Below are positions 52,651-61,165 of a DNA stretch of 64,000 nt, one piece after another (the stretch's first letter is position 1; every line of letters starts with the position of its first letter). Under the pieces are notes generated by a model that was not told the DNA's origin, did no database searches, and worked only from the letters and a program-made list of their open reading frames with translations. A program made the position numbers and the translations under genes. The DNA lies in assembly GCA_964599235.1 (NCBI GenBank), contig CAZRDX010000007.1:186001-250000 (forward strand), in the 5' to 3' direction. The DNA is from DRPN01 sp964599235 (lineage in GTDB: Bacteria; Bacteroidota; Bacteroidia; Bacteroidales; VadinHA17).

Positions 52651-53382
52651 ATGTCACTGCCCCGCTTTTTTACCCGCGACATTGAGGATGATCATCTTCT
52701 TCTCGACGAGGGGGAGTCGGGTCATGCGGTACGTGTCCTGCGTCTGAGGGAGGGGGATGAGATCGTGGTGCTGGACGGGGAAGGAGGACGGTACCGTGCG
52801 GTGATCGCTGAGGCCCGCTCCCGGCGGGTGCGGGCCCGTATCGTGGAAAAGGAGACGCGGCGGGCCCGGGCGCCGTGGCATCTCCACATCGCCATCGCCC
52901 CCACCAAAAGTTTCGACCGTTTCAGTTTCTTCCTGGAGAAAGCTGCCGAAGCAGGCATCGACGAGATCACCCCTCTGCTGTGCGACCATTCGGAGAGGAA
53001 AACCCTGCGCCATGATCGGGCTGCGAAGGTGCTCATTGCAGCGATGAAACAGTCGGGCCAGTCCTTCCTCCCCCGGCTGCATCCGCTCATGCCCCTGGCG
53101 GCTTTCCTGGAGCAGCCCCGCGACGGGGATCTTCTCATCGCCCACTGTTGCGAACAGCAGGACGAACGGATCCATCTCTACGATGCGCTGGAAAAGAAAA
53201 AGGTCACGATCCTCATCGGCCCCGAAGGGGATTTCTCACCCGCGGAGGTGGCCCGGGCCCGCCGCGCCGGTTACCGCAGCATCTCCCTAGGCAACACCCG
53301 TCTGCGCACCGAGACCGCCGGCATCACAGCTGCGATCATCACCGCCACGAAGTTCCGGCACGAAGGGAACGAACCGGACTGA
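52651..53382 (+). CDS. rsmE: 16S rRNA (uracil-1498-N3)-methyltransferase
   Basis: SAM-dependent SPOUT methyltransferase of 243 aa that modifies U1498 of 16S rRNA. The N-terminal PUA-like part begins LPRFFTRDIEDDHLLLDEGESGHAVRVLRLREGDEIVVLDG; the catalytic knot shows ITPLLCDHSERK, the SAM-binding IGPEGDFSPAEVARAR and LGNTRLRTETAGITAAIIT. All are textbook RsmE signatures. One base separates it from the preceding envelope-protein stop, so translation is coupled. Confidence 0.96.
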   Translation: MSLPRFFTRDIEDDHLLLDEGESGHAVRVLRLREGDEIVVLDGEGGRYRAVIAEARSRRVRARIVEKETRRARAPWHLHIAIAPTKSFDRFSFFLEKAAEAGIDEITPLLCDHSERKTLRHDRAAKVLIAAMKQSGQSFLPRLHPLMPLAAFLEQPRDGDLLIAHCCEQQDERIHLYDALEKKKVTILIGPEGDFSPAEVARARRAGYRSISLGNTRLRTETAGITAAIITATKFRHEGNEPD

Positions 53383-53391
53383 AACGATATG

Positions 53392-53598
53392 TCAGTTCTT
53401 TTTCGCAAGGACCGACACCCTCACCCGCCACATCATGCGGGCAACGACCCGGTCGGGGACAACGAGATCCGCATCACCCAGGATCTGATCGAGTTCCTCA
53501 TCCAGCGAGGCTGCCACAGGGTCAACCTCCTCAGGGGAAAGATGATCCGTTATCCCGTCAAGCGTATCTGAATGGAAAGGCGTAGAGATCTTTTTCAT
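53392..53598 (-). CDS. Small acidic protein downstream of the ECF sigma factor, unknown
   Basis: A 68-aa reading frame (KKISTPFHSDTLDGITDHL at the start) downstream of the sigma factor gene and on the same strand. It is rich in Asp, Glu and Val, with codons that begin mostly with G as in real coding DNA. An overlapping plus-strand frame of 60 codons starting six bases after rsmE is His/Pro-rich and less convincing. Position behind an ECF sigma gene invites comparison with small anti-sigma or accessory proteins, but there is no membrane span and no recognised domain. Confidence 0.45.
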   Translation of the reverse strand: MKKISTPFHSDTLDGITDHLSPEEVDPVAASLDEELDQILGDADLVVPDRVVARMMWRVRVSVLAKKN

Positions 53599-53670
53599 AG
53601 GCTGACGTTTGGAAGGTTTGCATAGAGAGAACGCCAGCCGTTCTCAAATAGTATATCGTCCCGAGAAATA

Positions 53671-54261
53671 TTAGCGCAAGGTCAGTTTGAGGTCGGCCTC
53701 TTTGATCATTTTGCGCATATTGATCAGGGCATACCGCATCCTGCCCAGAGCCGTGTTGATGCTCACGCCGGTCTGTTGAGCTATCTCCTTGAAGCTCAGC
53801 CCCACATAGTGACGCAGAATGACCACCTCACGCTGCTCGGCAGGCAGACGGTCGATCAAACGGCGTACGTCGCGGCGTATCTGTTCCTTCACCAGTTCCT
53901 CCTCGACGGTGGGGTCAGAGAAACGGGCCTGGTTGAAGAGATCGCCTTCATGATCATCGTTCGAAGAGAGACTCATCTGGCTCTGCTTGCGGTAATGGTC
54001 GATGATGAGATTGTGGGCGATCCTTATCACCCAGGAAAGAAAACGCCCGTTCTCCTGATAACGACCACCATCCAGCGAACGGATCACTTTGATGAAAGTC
54101 TCCTGAAAGAGATCCTCCGCCAGGGTGGTGTTCTTCACCATCATCAGGATGTAGGAATACACCTTGTTCTTGTGCCTGTGGACCAGGGTCTCGATACTTG
54201 CCTGACATCCTTTTCTGTAACGCTCGACCAGCTCATGGTCGGAGATGTTCTCCAGTGCCAA
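53671..54261 (-). CDS. ECF-type RNA polymerase sigma factor (RpoE-like)
   Basis: Alternative sigma factor of 196 aa. Region 2 contains AEDLFQETFIKVIRSL and the -10-binding WVIRIAHNLIIDHYR; region 4 contains LPAEQREVVILRHYVGLSFKEIAQQTGVSINTALGRMRYAL, a helix-turn-helix for -35 recognition. The linker carries an acidic DDHEGDLFN stretch. The start codon is TTG, with a strong GAGGAGGT ribosome site six bases upstream deciding it. No membrane anti-sigma gene is adjacent; only a 68-aa acidic frame follows. It is divergent from uvrA. Confidence 0.93.
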   Translation of the reverse strand: MALENISDHELVERYRKGCQASIETLVHRHKNKVYSYILMMVKNTTLAEDLFQETFIKVIRSLDGGRYQENGRFLSWVIRIAHNLIIDHYRKQSQMSLSSNDDHEGDLFNQARFSDPTVEEELVKEQIRRDVRRLIDRLPAEQREVVILRHYVGLSFKEIAQQTGVSINTALGRMRYALINMRKMIKEADLKLTLR

Positions 54262-54420
54262 AGCTACCTCCTCTTTTTGGTTCGATCAGCGTAGATGTCG
54301 TTCGATAGGCAAGTCGTTTTTGGGTTAGGAGGATGGTTGTTCCAATACAAAAGAACAAAAAAAGGAGGAAACAACAAAATCCGGCCCGGCAGGAATGATG
54401 GCGTTCCGTCCAAAATGCAT

Positions 54421-54428
54421 TAATTTTG
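54421..54428 (+). promoter_or_regulatory. Possible -7 element (TAATTTTG) of uvrA
   Basis: A perfect TAnnTTTG lies 13 bp before the first uvrA ATG, implying a very short leader or use of the ATG three codons on. No TTTG is seen at -33. Confidence 0.35.
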
Positions 54429-54441
54429 TCTTTTTGCGGAC

Positions 54442-57261
54442 ATGGGAAAGATGGTTCAGGAGCACAGGGGAAAGGAGATCGTGTTGAGAGGTGTGCGGGT
54501 GCATAACCTCAAGGGCATCGATGTAGGCATTCCGCTGGGAAAGATGACCGTGATCACGGGTCTCTCGGGGTCGGGAAAGTCGTCGCTGGCTTTCGACACG
54601 TTGTATGCCGAGGGACAACGTCGTTATGTGGAGAGCCTGAGTGCCTATGCCCGTCAGTTCCTGGGGCGCATGCAGAAGCCCGAAGCCGACCTCATCGCCG
54701 ACATTCCTCCCGCCATCGCCATAGAACAGAAGGTGAACACCTCCAATCCGCGATCCACCGTAGGCACCAGTACGGAGATCTATGATTATCTCAAGCTGTT
54801 GTATGCCCGTATCGGCCGCACTTTCTCGCCGGTAAGCGGGAGGGAGGTGAAAAAGGACACCCCCCAGGATGTAGCCGATCATCTCATCCGCACGGCGGAG
54901 GGCAGGCGGGTGGCCCTGGTGGCACCCTACCGTTGCCAGGAGCCGGCACGCACGGAGGATCAGTTGCGTTTTTTTCTCCAGGAAGGCTTCACTCGCCTGA
55001 TGTACGGGAGTGAAAGCCTCCGCATCACCGACATCCTCGAGGGGAAGATTCCCCTGCCGGACGGCAGGGAACTGCCTGTGCTCATTGACAGGGTGGTGCC
55101 ACGAGAAGAGAGTGAAAGCCTCAGCCGCATCACCGACTCGGCCGAGACCGCCTTCCGTGTGAGCGAAGGACACTGCCGGGTACTGGTCTTCGATGAACAG
55201 GAGATGCAGACACTCGAGTTCTCTTCCCGTTTCGAAGCCGACGGCATCCTTTTCGAGGAGCCTTCCGTGGCCATGTTCAGCTTCAACAGCCCTCTCGGGG
55301 CATGTCCGGAATGTGAGGGCTACGGCAGGATCATCGGCATCGACGAAGACCTGGTCATCCCCGACAAAAGCCTGTCGGTATACGACGACGCCATCGCCTG
55401 CTGGCGCGGGGAAAAGCTCAGGAAATGGAAAGATGCCCTCATCCGGGTAGCCCACAAGTTCGACTTCCCCATCCACCGGCCCTACTATCAGCTCACCGGG
55501 GAACAGAAAAGGCTCCTGTGGACGGGCAACGAATACTTCGAAGGTCTCAACCAGTTCTTCCGTTATCTGGAAGAGAAAAAATATAAGATCCAGTACCGTG
55601 TGATGCTGGCCCGTTACCGGGGCAAGACGACCTGTCCCGTATGTCAAGGCACAAGGCTGAGGAAGGAAGCCTCCTATGTGAAGGTCGGCGGACGTTCCCT
55701 CCCGGAGCTGGTCGACCTGCCTTTGACGGAGCTGAAAGATTTTTTCGACGGACTGCGTCTCACGCGGCATGAGGAGGAGGTTGCCGGCCGCATCCTGGAA
55801 GAGATACGCAGTCGGTTGGACTATATGCTGGAGGTGGGGCTGGGTTATCTGACGCTCAACCGTCTTTCCTCTACGCTTTCGGGAGGGGAGTCGCAGCGCA
55901 TTAACCTGGCCACCTCGCTGGGCAGCAGTCTGGTCGGCTCGCTGTATATCCTCGATGAGCCCAGCATAGGGCTTCATCCGCGCGACACCCACCGCCTGAT
56001 CGGTGTACTGGAACGGCTGCGCGATATGGGCAACACCGTGGTGGTCGTGGAGCACGATGAGTCGTTCATCCGGGCTGCCGACCACATCATCGACATGGGG
56101 CCGCTGGCAGGGAAACAGGGGGGTGAGGTGGTCTATGCCGGCCCCCCCGAAGGACTGCACAGGGCCGGCCGGAGCCTCACCCGTCGCTACCTTGACGGGG
56201 AGGAACAGATCCCTGTGCCCGCCGTGAGGAGGAAATGGAACAGCTCGATCGTGGTCAAAGGCGCATCGCAGCACAACCTGAAGAACATCGACGTCCGCTT
56301 CCCGCTCATGGTGATGACGGTGGTCACAGGGGTGAGCGGTTCAGGCAAGTCGACCCTCGTGGGGGAGATCCTCTACCCCGCCCTGGCCAGAAAACTGCAA
56401 AAGAACGGCCAGAAACCGGGCAGTCATCTGGGTCTGGAAGGCGATCTGTCCCTGATCGAGAGGGTGGAGTTCGTCGACCAGAACCCCATCGGCCGCTCCT
56501 CACGCTCCAACCCGGTGACCTACATCAAAGCCTGGGACGACATACGCAAGCTCTTCGCCGAACAGCCGGCAGCCCGCATCAACCATTTCACCCCCGCACA
56601 CTTCTCTTTCAACGTCGAAGGAGGACGGTGTGAGGAATGTCAGGGTGAAGGGGTCATCCGTGTGGAGATGCAGTTCATGGCCGACGTGGAGCTTGTCTGT
56701 GAAAGCTGCCAGGGCAAACGCTTCAAGAAAGAGATCCTGGAGGTCACCTACCGCGGCAAATCGGTCCATGACATCCTGGAGATGAGCGTGGAGGAGGCTT
56801 TGGCTTTCTTCGGCGAGAGCGAAGGGACTCTGGAACGCAGGATCGTGGAAAAACTGCAACCTCTCGCTGACGTGGGGTTGGGATACATCCATCTCGGGCA
56901 GCCCTCCAGCACCCTCAGCGGGGGTGAGAGCCAGCGGGTCAAGCTGGCCTCCTTCCTGAAAAAAGAGAACGAACGCTACCATACGCTTTTCATCTTCGAC
57001 GAGCCTACCACCGGCCTGCACTTCCATGACATACGCAAGCTGCTGGACGCTTTCAACGCACTGATCGAGAAAGGCAACACGATCATCCTGGTGGAACATA
57101 ACCCGGAGGTGATCAAAGCTGCCGACTGGATCATCGATCTGGGGCCTGAAGGAGGGGAAGGTGGAGGGAGGATCGTCTTCGAGGGGACACCCGAAGAGCT
57201 GGCCCGCTGCAGTAAGTCGTTCACCGCCCCTTTCATCCGTGACAAGTTGCCCAAAGTGTAA
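54442..57261 (+). CDS. uvrA: Excinuclease ABC subunit A
   Basis: DNA-damage sensor of nucleotide excision repair, 939 aa, with two ABC ATPase halves. Walker A motifs are GLSGSGKSS near residue 37 and GVSGSGKST near 632; signature segments are STLSGGESQRINLA and STLSGGESQRVKLA; Walker B regions read YILDEPSIGLH and IFDEPTTGLH. Zinc-finger cysteines appear in CPVCQGTRL and in the paired CEECQGEG..CESCQGKRF of the second half. UvrB and UvrC are not in the window. The gene is alone, divergent from the sigma factor. Confidence 0.97.
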   Translation: MGKMVQEHRGKEIVLRGVRVHNLKGIDVGIPLGKMTVITGLSGSGKSSLAFDTLYAEGQRRYVESLSAYARQFLGRMQKPEADLIADIPPAIAIEQKVNTSNPRSTVGTSTEIYDYLKLLYARIGRTFSPVSGREVKKDTPQDVADHLIRTAEGRRVALVAPYRCQEPARTEDQLRFFLQEGFTRLMYGSESLRITDILEGKIPLPDGRELPVLIDRVVPREESESLSRITDSAETAFRVSEGHCRVLVFDEQEMQTLEFSSRFEADGILFEEPSVAMFSFNSPLGACPECEGYGRIIGIDEDLVIPDKSLSVYDDAIACWRGEKLRKWKDALIRVAHKFDFPIHRPYYQLTGEQKRLLWTGNEYFEGLNQFFRYLEEKKYKIQYRVMLARYRGKTTCPVCQGTRLRKEASYVKVGGRSLPELVDLPLTELKDFFDGLRLTRHEEEVAGRILEEIRSRLDYMLEVGLGYLTLNRLSSTLSGGESQRINLATSLGSSLVGSLYILDEPSIGLHPRDTHRLIGVLERLRDMGNTVVVVEHDESFIRAADHIIDMGPLAGKQGGEVVYAGPPEGLHRAGRSLTRRYLDGEEQIPVPAVRRKWNSSIVVKGASQHNLKNIDVRFPLMVMTVVTGVSGSGKSTLVGEILYPALARKLQKNGQKPGSHLGLEGDLSLIERVEFVDQNPIGRSSRSNPVTYIKAWDDIRKLFAEQPAARINHFTPAHFSFNVEGGRCEECQGEGVIRVEMQFMADVELVCESCQGKRFKKEILEVTYRGKSVHDILEMSVEEALAFFGESEGTLERRIVEKLQPLADVGLGYIHLGQPSSTLSGGESQRVKLASFLKKENERYHTLFIFDEPTTGLHFHDIRKLLDAFNALIEKGNTIILVEHNPEVIKAADWIIDLGPEGGEGGGRIVFEGTPEELARCSKSFTAPFIRDKLPKV

Positions 57262-57289
57262 AAAAAAAGCCCGTCGATCGACAGGCTTT
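57260..57289 (-). terminator. Rho-independent terminator of the 147-aa secreted-protein gene
   Basis: AAAGCC..GTCGATCGAC..GGCTTT forms a stem with a palindromic centre and one mismatch, followed on the minus strand by nine T. It lies about 30 bp beyond the gene's stop; in the plus direction it follows uvrA directly but lacks a T-tract. Confidence 0.82.
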
Positions 57290-57320
57290 CACGGTGGTTC
57301 ATATCTTTTTCCCTTGTTCC

Positions 57321-57764
57321 CTACTTCACCCGGAATCCGAACATGATCGCCACACATCCGCTTTCCGGCTCTTTCGACTTATCCCCTCGCGTGGGGACTT
57401 TCACGACGATCTTCAGCTGCTGGCTTGCCTGCAGCTTGAAGTCCCACGTCTTCTTGAAATCGTGATCCTTGTTGGTATACAGGACATTCTGGGCAGCATC
57501 GACGACCGAGAACTCGATCTCGGGCAGGTTGTCCGACCCACATACGGCGATCCGGTACTCCTGATCAGAATAGAAGGTCTTGTACAGCTCAGCTTCTTCC
57601 CCTTCTGTCAGCACGGCCGCATGGTAATTCCCGTCATGCGTGTAAGGGACCAGCTCCAGCTTGCAGACATTCTTCGCAAACCCCTTGCACTGAGCCTGAC
57701 TGTTTTGCGTACCGAATACAAAGAATGCCGATATGAATAAGAACAGGGTAAGAACTCTTTTCAT
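57321..57764 (-). CDS. Small secreted protein, unknown function
   Basis: Exported 147-aa protein with a clear signal peptide (KRVLTLFLFISAFFVFG, cleavage near NSQAQ). The mature part contains four cysteines (CKGFAKNVCK at the start, VCGSDN, then SGCVAIMFGFRVK at the end), which could form disulfides in the periplasm. It looks like a compact beta-sandwich: IEFSVVDAAQNVLYTN, KTWDFKLQASQQLKIVVKVP. I do not recognise the family beyond that it looks Bacteroidota-specific. It follows the lipoprotein gene by 11 bp, so both are co-transcribed and end at the terminator. Confidence 0.78.
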   Translation of the reverse strand: MKRVLTLFLFISAFFVFGTQNSQAQCKGFAKNVCKLELVPYTHDGNYHAAVLTEGEEAELYKTFYSDQEYRIAVCGSDNLPEIEFSVVDAAQNVLYTNKDHDFKKTWDFKLQASQQLKIVVKVPTRGDKSKEPESGCVAIMFGFRVK

Positions 57765-57775
57765 AGGAATAAGTT

Positions 57776-58708
57776 TTATGAAATATAATTATTTCTGATT
57801 TCCTTGACTTTCTCTTTCAGCTCTTTGAACACTTCGGGAGTGATCTTGTAAGAAGAGGACGACTCGATGGTGGTCACATCATTCTGGTCGGTGGACGTGG
57901 TGACCTTTTCGCTGGCCGTCATCGAGATCTTGTCGTAGATGGCCTTCAGTGCCTCGACATCTTTCATTACGGCCTGTACATCGGGATTATCCTTGTTGTT
58001 AGCAAGCAGGCGGAGAATGATGTTAAGGGAGAGTTTCTGATCGACGATCCGTTGTACCAGTTTGTTGGTTTCGAGGTTGGCTGTATCGGGCACCAGTTGG
58101 GTGGCCAGGTACAGTCCTTCGATCCATCCGCCTACCAGGACGATGGCAGCAATGGCCGTACGGTCGTTTTCCTCCAGGTATGAGCTTGAGTTCATGAAAG
58201 TCTCGGAAATGATGTCCATGATGACATCCCGGTTGTTGATGTTCTCCTCCAGCCGGTCGATGCTCTCCTGGCTGATGGCATCCAGGATGCCCAACCCGTC
58301 GGCCATCTTCTTGGCCGCATTCATGTAATCGATGGAGGCCTGTGTCTGATCGTACAGACTGGCAAAACTAAGATCGCAGGTATAAATACCCAGGTTCAAT
58401 GCCATGCTTTTGTTGGTGGAATACTTGGTGGCATTGTCAACAGGGTTCAACAGTTCCTCATCGTAACCGGCTCCGGCCGACTTGACCAGCATGGCGGTCT
58501 CCAGTGGGGAAGGCAGCGAATAGAAGACCTCTTTCGCCTCGTTGACACTTTTGAACAGGTCCTCGTCCATCTGAGCAACATCCACCTCCACCGACTCCGC
58601 CTCAGCCTCCTGCTTCTTCTCACCCCCCTTGCAGCTGAACATCAGAAGGGTGATCACGGCCAGGAAAAAGATTGGGAATGAACTTCTCTTAACCATCTGT
58701 AATTTCAT
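57776..58708 (-). CDS. Helical lipoprotein of unknown function
   Basis: Predicted lipoprotein of 310 aa; the lipobox is LMFSC, followed by a charged Glu-rich linker. The remainder is almost entirely helical, with a glycine/alanine-rich hydrophobic stretch in the middle (AIAAIVLVGGWIEGLYLATQLV) that is probably part of the fold rather than a membrane span. Family-like landmarks are NKSMALNLGIYTCDLSFASLYDQ and the C-terminal ITPEVFKELKEKVKEIRNNYI. No enzymatic motif is visible. It is the first gene of a two-gene operon. Codon use is more AT-rich than in the flanking genes, as is its Lys/Asn content. Confidence 0.78.
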   Translation of the reverse strand: MKLQMVKRSSFPIFFLAVITLLMFSCKGGEKKQEAEAESVEVDVAQMDEDLFKSVNEAKEVFYSLPSPLETAMLVKSAGAGYDEELLNPVDNATKYSTNKSMALNLGIYTCDLSFASLYDQTQASIDYMNAAKKMADGLGILDAISQESIDRLEENINNRDVIMDIISETFMNSSSYLEENDRTAIAAIVLVGGWIEGLYLATQLVPDTANLETNKLVQRIVDQKLSLNIILRLLANNKDNPDVQAVMKDVEALKAIYDKISMTASEKVTTSTDQNDVTTIESSSSYKITPEVFKELKEKVKEIRNNYIS

Positions 58709-58905
58709 AAATCTGGAATTTACAACATTGACAATGAAACAATACCAAAGTAAAAATAATACTTTTTTTTAAATCCAAACAATTTTTTTACAACACATTT
58801 CTTTCTCCGCTCTCTCCCGTAGTTCAGGAAAGCCCGGTCCTTTTCTCTTCGGTTACAGAAAAAACGTTTTCTTTTTTAGTTTTTTACGTTCGTTTTTATG
58901 ATAAG

Positions 58906-58935
58906 TTTCCTGAACTCCAAAAAAGCGTACCTTTG
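58906..58935 (+). promoter_or_regulatory. Bacteroidota-type promoter of the HEAT-like gene
   Basis: TACCTTTG at 58928-58935 is a perfect -7 element; TTTC, one mismatch from TTTG, lies 18 bp upstream. The start codon is 17 bp after the box. Confidence 0.52.
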
Positions 58936-58952
58936 CACAACAACCGGGATCC

Positions 58953-59501
58953 ATGAAGGAAGAGAAGAAGAAGCGAGAGGCAAAGAGACTGGCAAGTCGT
59001 CTTTTTTCAGCCGGTGAAGGAGAGGTCCTCGGTGTGATCCGGGAGATCCGTGAGCATGGTGATCACACCCTGATAGAGGCGCTGGTGCGCCTGTACACGA
59101 CCACCCCCCATGCAGGGGTAGCCAGTGCTGTACTGGCCCTTTTACGGGACCTGAAAGACCAACAGTCCGTCGATCAGCTGATCATGGCTCTGGAGAAGGT
59201 GGAGGACCCGGACAGAAAACGGGAGCTCCTCACAGCCTGCTGGCAGTCGGGTCTGGACTTTTCCCGGCATACGGACACCTTGCTCGCGATTTTCCTGGAC
59301 GCGGATTATGCCACAGCCCTGGAGGCCTTTTCCGTGATCGAGGGTTCATTGCCTCATTTGAGCGACCCCTCCGTCCTGAAAAAAGGCCTGAAAACCCTGA
59401 AGGAACAGCAAGTATCCGCGGATGATCCCAGATATGCTCTTCAACAGGCACTGGAAACCCTCCTGGATGAACATCTGCGCGATCTGCAGGATCAGACGTG
59501 A
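58953..59501 (+). CDS. Small HEAT-repeat-like protein
   Basis: Cytoplasmic protein of 182 aa with a Lys/Arg-rich N-terminus and then repeated helix pairs of HEAT/armadillo type: GDHTLIEALVRLYTTTPHAGVASAVLALL, DQQSVDQLIMALEKVEDPDRKRELLTAC and DYATALEAFSVIEGSLPHL. Such proteins usually act as binding scaffolds. No enzymatic motif is seen. Its 3' end overlaps the 3' end of the convergent dihydroorotate dehydrogenase-like gene by 10 bp. It has a good promoter. Confidence 0.75.
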   Translation: MKEEKKKREAKRLASRLFSAGEGEVLGVIREIREHGDHTLIEALVRLYTTTPHAGVASAVLALLRDLKDQQSVDQLIMALEKVEDPDRKRELLTACWQSGLDFSRHTDTLLAIFLDADYATALEAFSVIEGSLPHLSDPSVLKKGLKTLKEQQVSADDPRYALQQALETLLDEHLRDLQDQT

Positions 59502-60469
59502 TCGGAAAAATATTTCATGAATTGCGAGCGTTCGTACATCACCGGATCTTTCAAGCGTGCATAGCTCAGTCTGCCGCGGAATTCACTGATGCTGCCGAAT
59601 CCTTTGCCTTCCATCCATTCTGCGATATCCTTTAGGATCTCTTCGATCACCGGGATCCCTTTCTCGTACAGGACCGAACAAAGCTGCACCACATCGGCAC
59701 CGGCGAGAAGCAGCTTGATGGCGGCGGTCGCATCATGCACGCCTGTGGAGGCGGCCAGGCTGAGACCCGGGAAACGATCTGCCAGCAGACCGATCCAACG
59801 CAGGGTCTGACGCAGCTCTTCGGGACGACTGAAAACCGGGGCGGCCGTCAGTTCCATCTTTTCAATGTCGATGTCCGGCTCATAAAAACGGTTGAACAGC
59901 ACCACCCCCTCCACTTTCCTGTGTGCCAGGCGGGCCACCAGACGGGTCAGGTTGGTGAACTGTCTGCCCAGCTTGAAGGCCACGGGAATGGTGAGCTTCT
60001 CTTTCAGGCGTTCCGCCAGCTCACAGTATGTGTGCTCATATTCGGCCGACTCCAGGTCGTCGGACAGAGGCAAAAAATATACGTTCACTTCCAGTGCATC
60101 CGCTCCGGCCTCCTCAATACGTCCGGCAAAATCGATCCACTCCTCGGCCGAGACACAGTTGATACTTGCGATCACGGGAATGGAGACCTTCCTTTTCGTC
60201 TCCTCGATGAGGCGGAGGTACTCGTCGACGGCATGTTCACGGATATACCCCCGCAGGTAATCTTCAGCCTCCGGCGAGGAGTGGCTTTCCAGATAACGGT
60301 CGCTGTCGTAGAGGATCTGTTCTTCGAAGAGCGACTTGAGCACCACGGCACCGGCGCCGGCTTTCTCCATTTCGCGAATACGCTCGGGCGAAGCCGTCAG
60401 GCCCGAGCTGCTGGGCACCAGCGGACTCGCCAGCTCCAGCCCCAGGTAGTTGACTCGCAGATCGGCCAT
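59492..60469 (-). CDS. Dihydroorotate dehydrogenase-like protein
   Basis: TIM-barrel flavoprotein of about 325 aa. The N-terminus MADLRVNYLGLELASPLVPSS and the segments AVVLKSLFEEQI, VIASINCVS, LEVNVYFLP, VAFKLGRQF and ADVVQLCSVLYEKG follow the PyrD pattern, including the FMN-phosphate region near the end. The catalytic-base area, NCVSAEEW, and the substrate lysine region diverge from true PyrD, and Bacteroidota also have a separate pyrD, so the substrate is uncertain. It is the last gene of the serC-serA-DUF1015-yggS operon, 18 bp after yggS. Confidence 0.82.
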   Translation of the reverse strand: MADLRVNYLGLELASPLVPSSSGLTASPERIREMEKAGAGAVVLKSLFEEQILYDSDRYLESHSSPEAEDYLRGYIREHAVDEYLRLIEETKRKVSIPVIASINCVSAEEWIDFAGRIEEAGADALEVNVYFLPLSDDLESAEYEHTYCELAERLKEKLTIPVAFKLGRQFTNLTRLVARLAHRKVEGVVLFNRFYEPDIDIEKMELTAAPVFSRPEELRQTLRWIGLLADRFPGLSLAASTGVHDATAAIKLLLAGADVVQLCSVLYEKGIPVIEEILKDIAEWMEGKGFGSISEFRGRLSYARLKDPVMYERSQFMKYFSDHV

Positions 60470-60493
60470 GATCATCAGAGATTGGTTCCGGAG

Positions 60494-61162
60494 TTAAAGA
60501 TAATTCCTTTCTCCGAAAATCAAAGTGCCGATCCTCACGATCGTCGAACCTTCCTCCACAGCAATCCGGTAATCACCCGACATGCCCATGGAGATCTCAC
60601 GGAAATGACCGGCCCCGGCGAAGAACTCTTCCCGCAGCTCTTCGAAGCAATGGCGCAGGGTACGGAATTCTTCCCTCACCTGGTCGGTATCGTCAGTGAA
60701 GGTGGCCATGCCCATCACTCCGCATATACGCACATGGTCAAGCTGACGCCACGCCCCTTCCCGCAGCATGGCAAGAAGATCTTCACGTGTAAAGCCGTAT
60801 TTCGACGGTTCCCGTGCAATATGCACCTCCAGGAGCACATCCAGCACGCGGTCGTTCTTCCTCCCCTCCTTGTCGATGGTCCGCAGCAGTTTGAAGCTGT
60901 CGACGCTGTGGATCAGATGCACGAAGGGCGCGATGTACTTCACCTTGTTGGTCTGCAGATGGCCGATCATGTGCCAGCGGATGTCGGAGGGCAGTTCTTC
61001 CCTTTTGGCCACCATCTCCTGTACCTTGTTCTCCCCAAAATCCCGCTGGCCGGCACGGTAAGCTTCCATCACATCCGTGGCCGGTTTGGTCTTGCTCACG
61101 GCCACCAGCCGCACATGGGGAGGCAGCTCTTCCCTGATCCGTTTCAGGTTCTCTGCGATCAT
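60494..61162 (-). CDS. yggS: YggS family pyridoxal-phosphate homeostasis protein
   Basis: PLP-binding alanine-racemase-like fold protein of 222 aa; without racemase activity, it keeps PLP and amino-acid pools balanced. Motifs: LVAVSKTKPATDVMEAY with the PLP lysine, FGENKVQEMVAK, IRWHMIGHLQTNKVK, and near the end REISMGMSGDYRIAVEEGSTIVRIGTLIFG. The start lies 3 bp from the DUF1015 stop, so the two are co-expressed. Confidence 0.94.
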   Translation of the reverse strand: MIAENLKRIREELPPHVRLVAVSKTKPATDVMEAYRAGQRDFGENKVQEMVAKREELPSDIRWHMIGHLQTNKVKYIAPFVHLIHSVDSFKLLRTIDKEGRKNDRVLDVLLEVHIAREPSKYGFTREDLLAMLREGAWRQLDHVRICGVMGMATFTDDTDQVREEFRTLRHCFEELREEFFAGAGHFREISMGMSGDYRIAVEEGSTIVRIGTLIFGERNYL

Positions 61163-61165
61163 CGT

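Noticed and set aside
53389..53571. Plus-strand 60-codon ORF right after rsmE
   Set aside because: His/Pro-rich N-terminus; the overlapping minus-strand frame has more coding-like composition. Not fully excluded.
54325..56274. Minus-strand ORF (649 codons) opposite uvrA
   Set aside because: uvrA is unmistakable on the other strand; the antisense frame has no recognisable domain.
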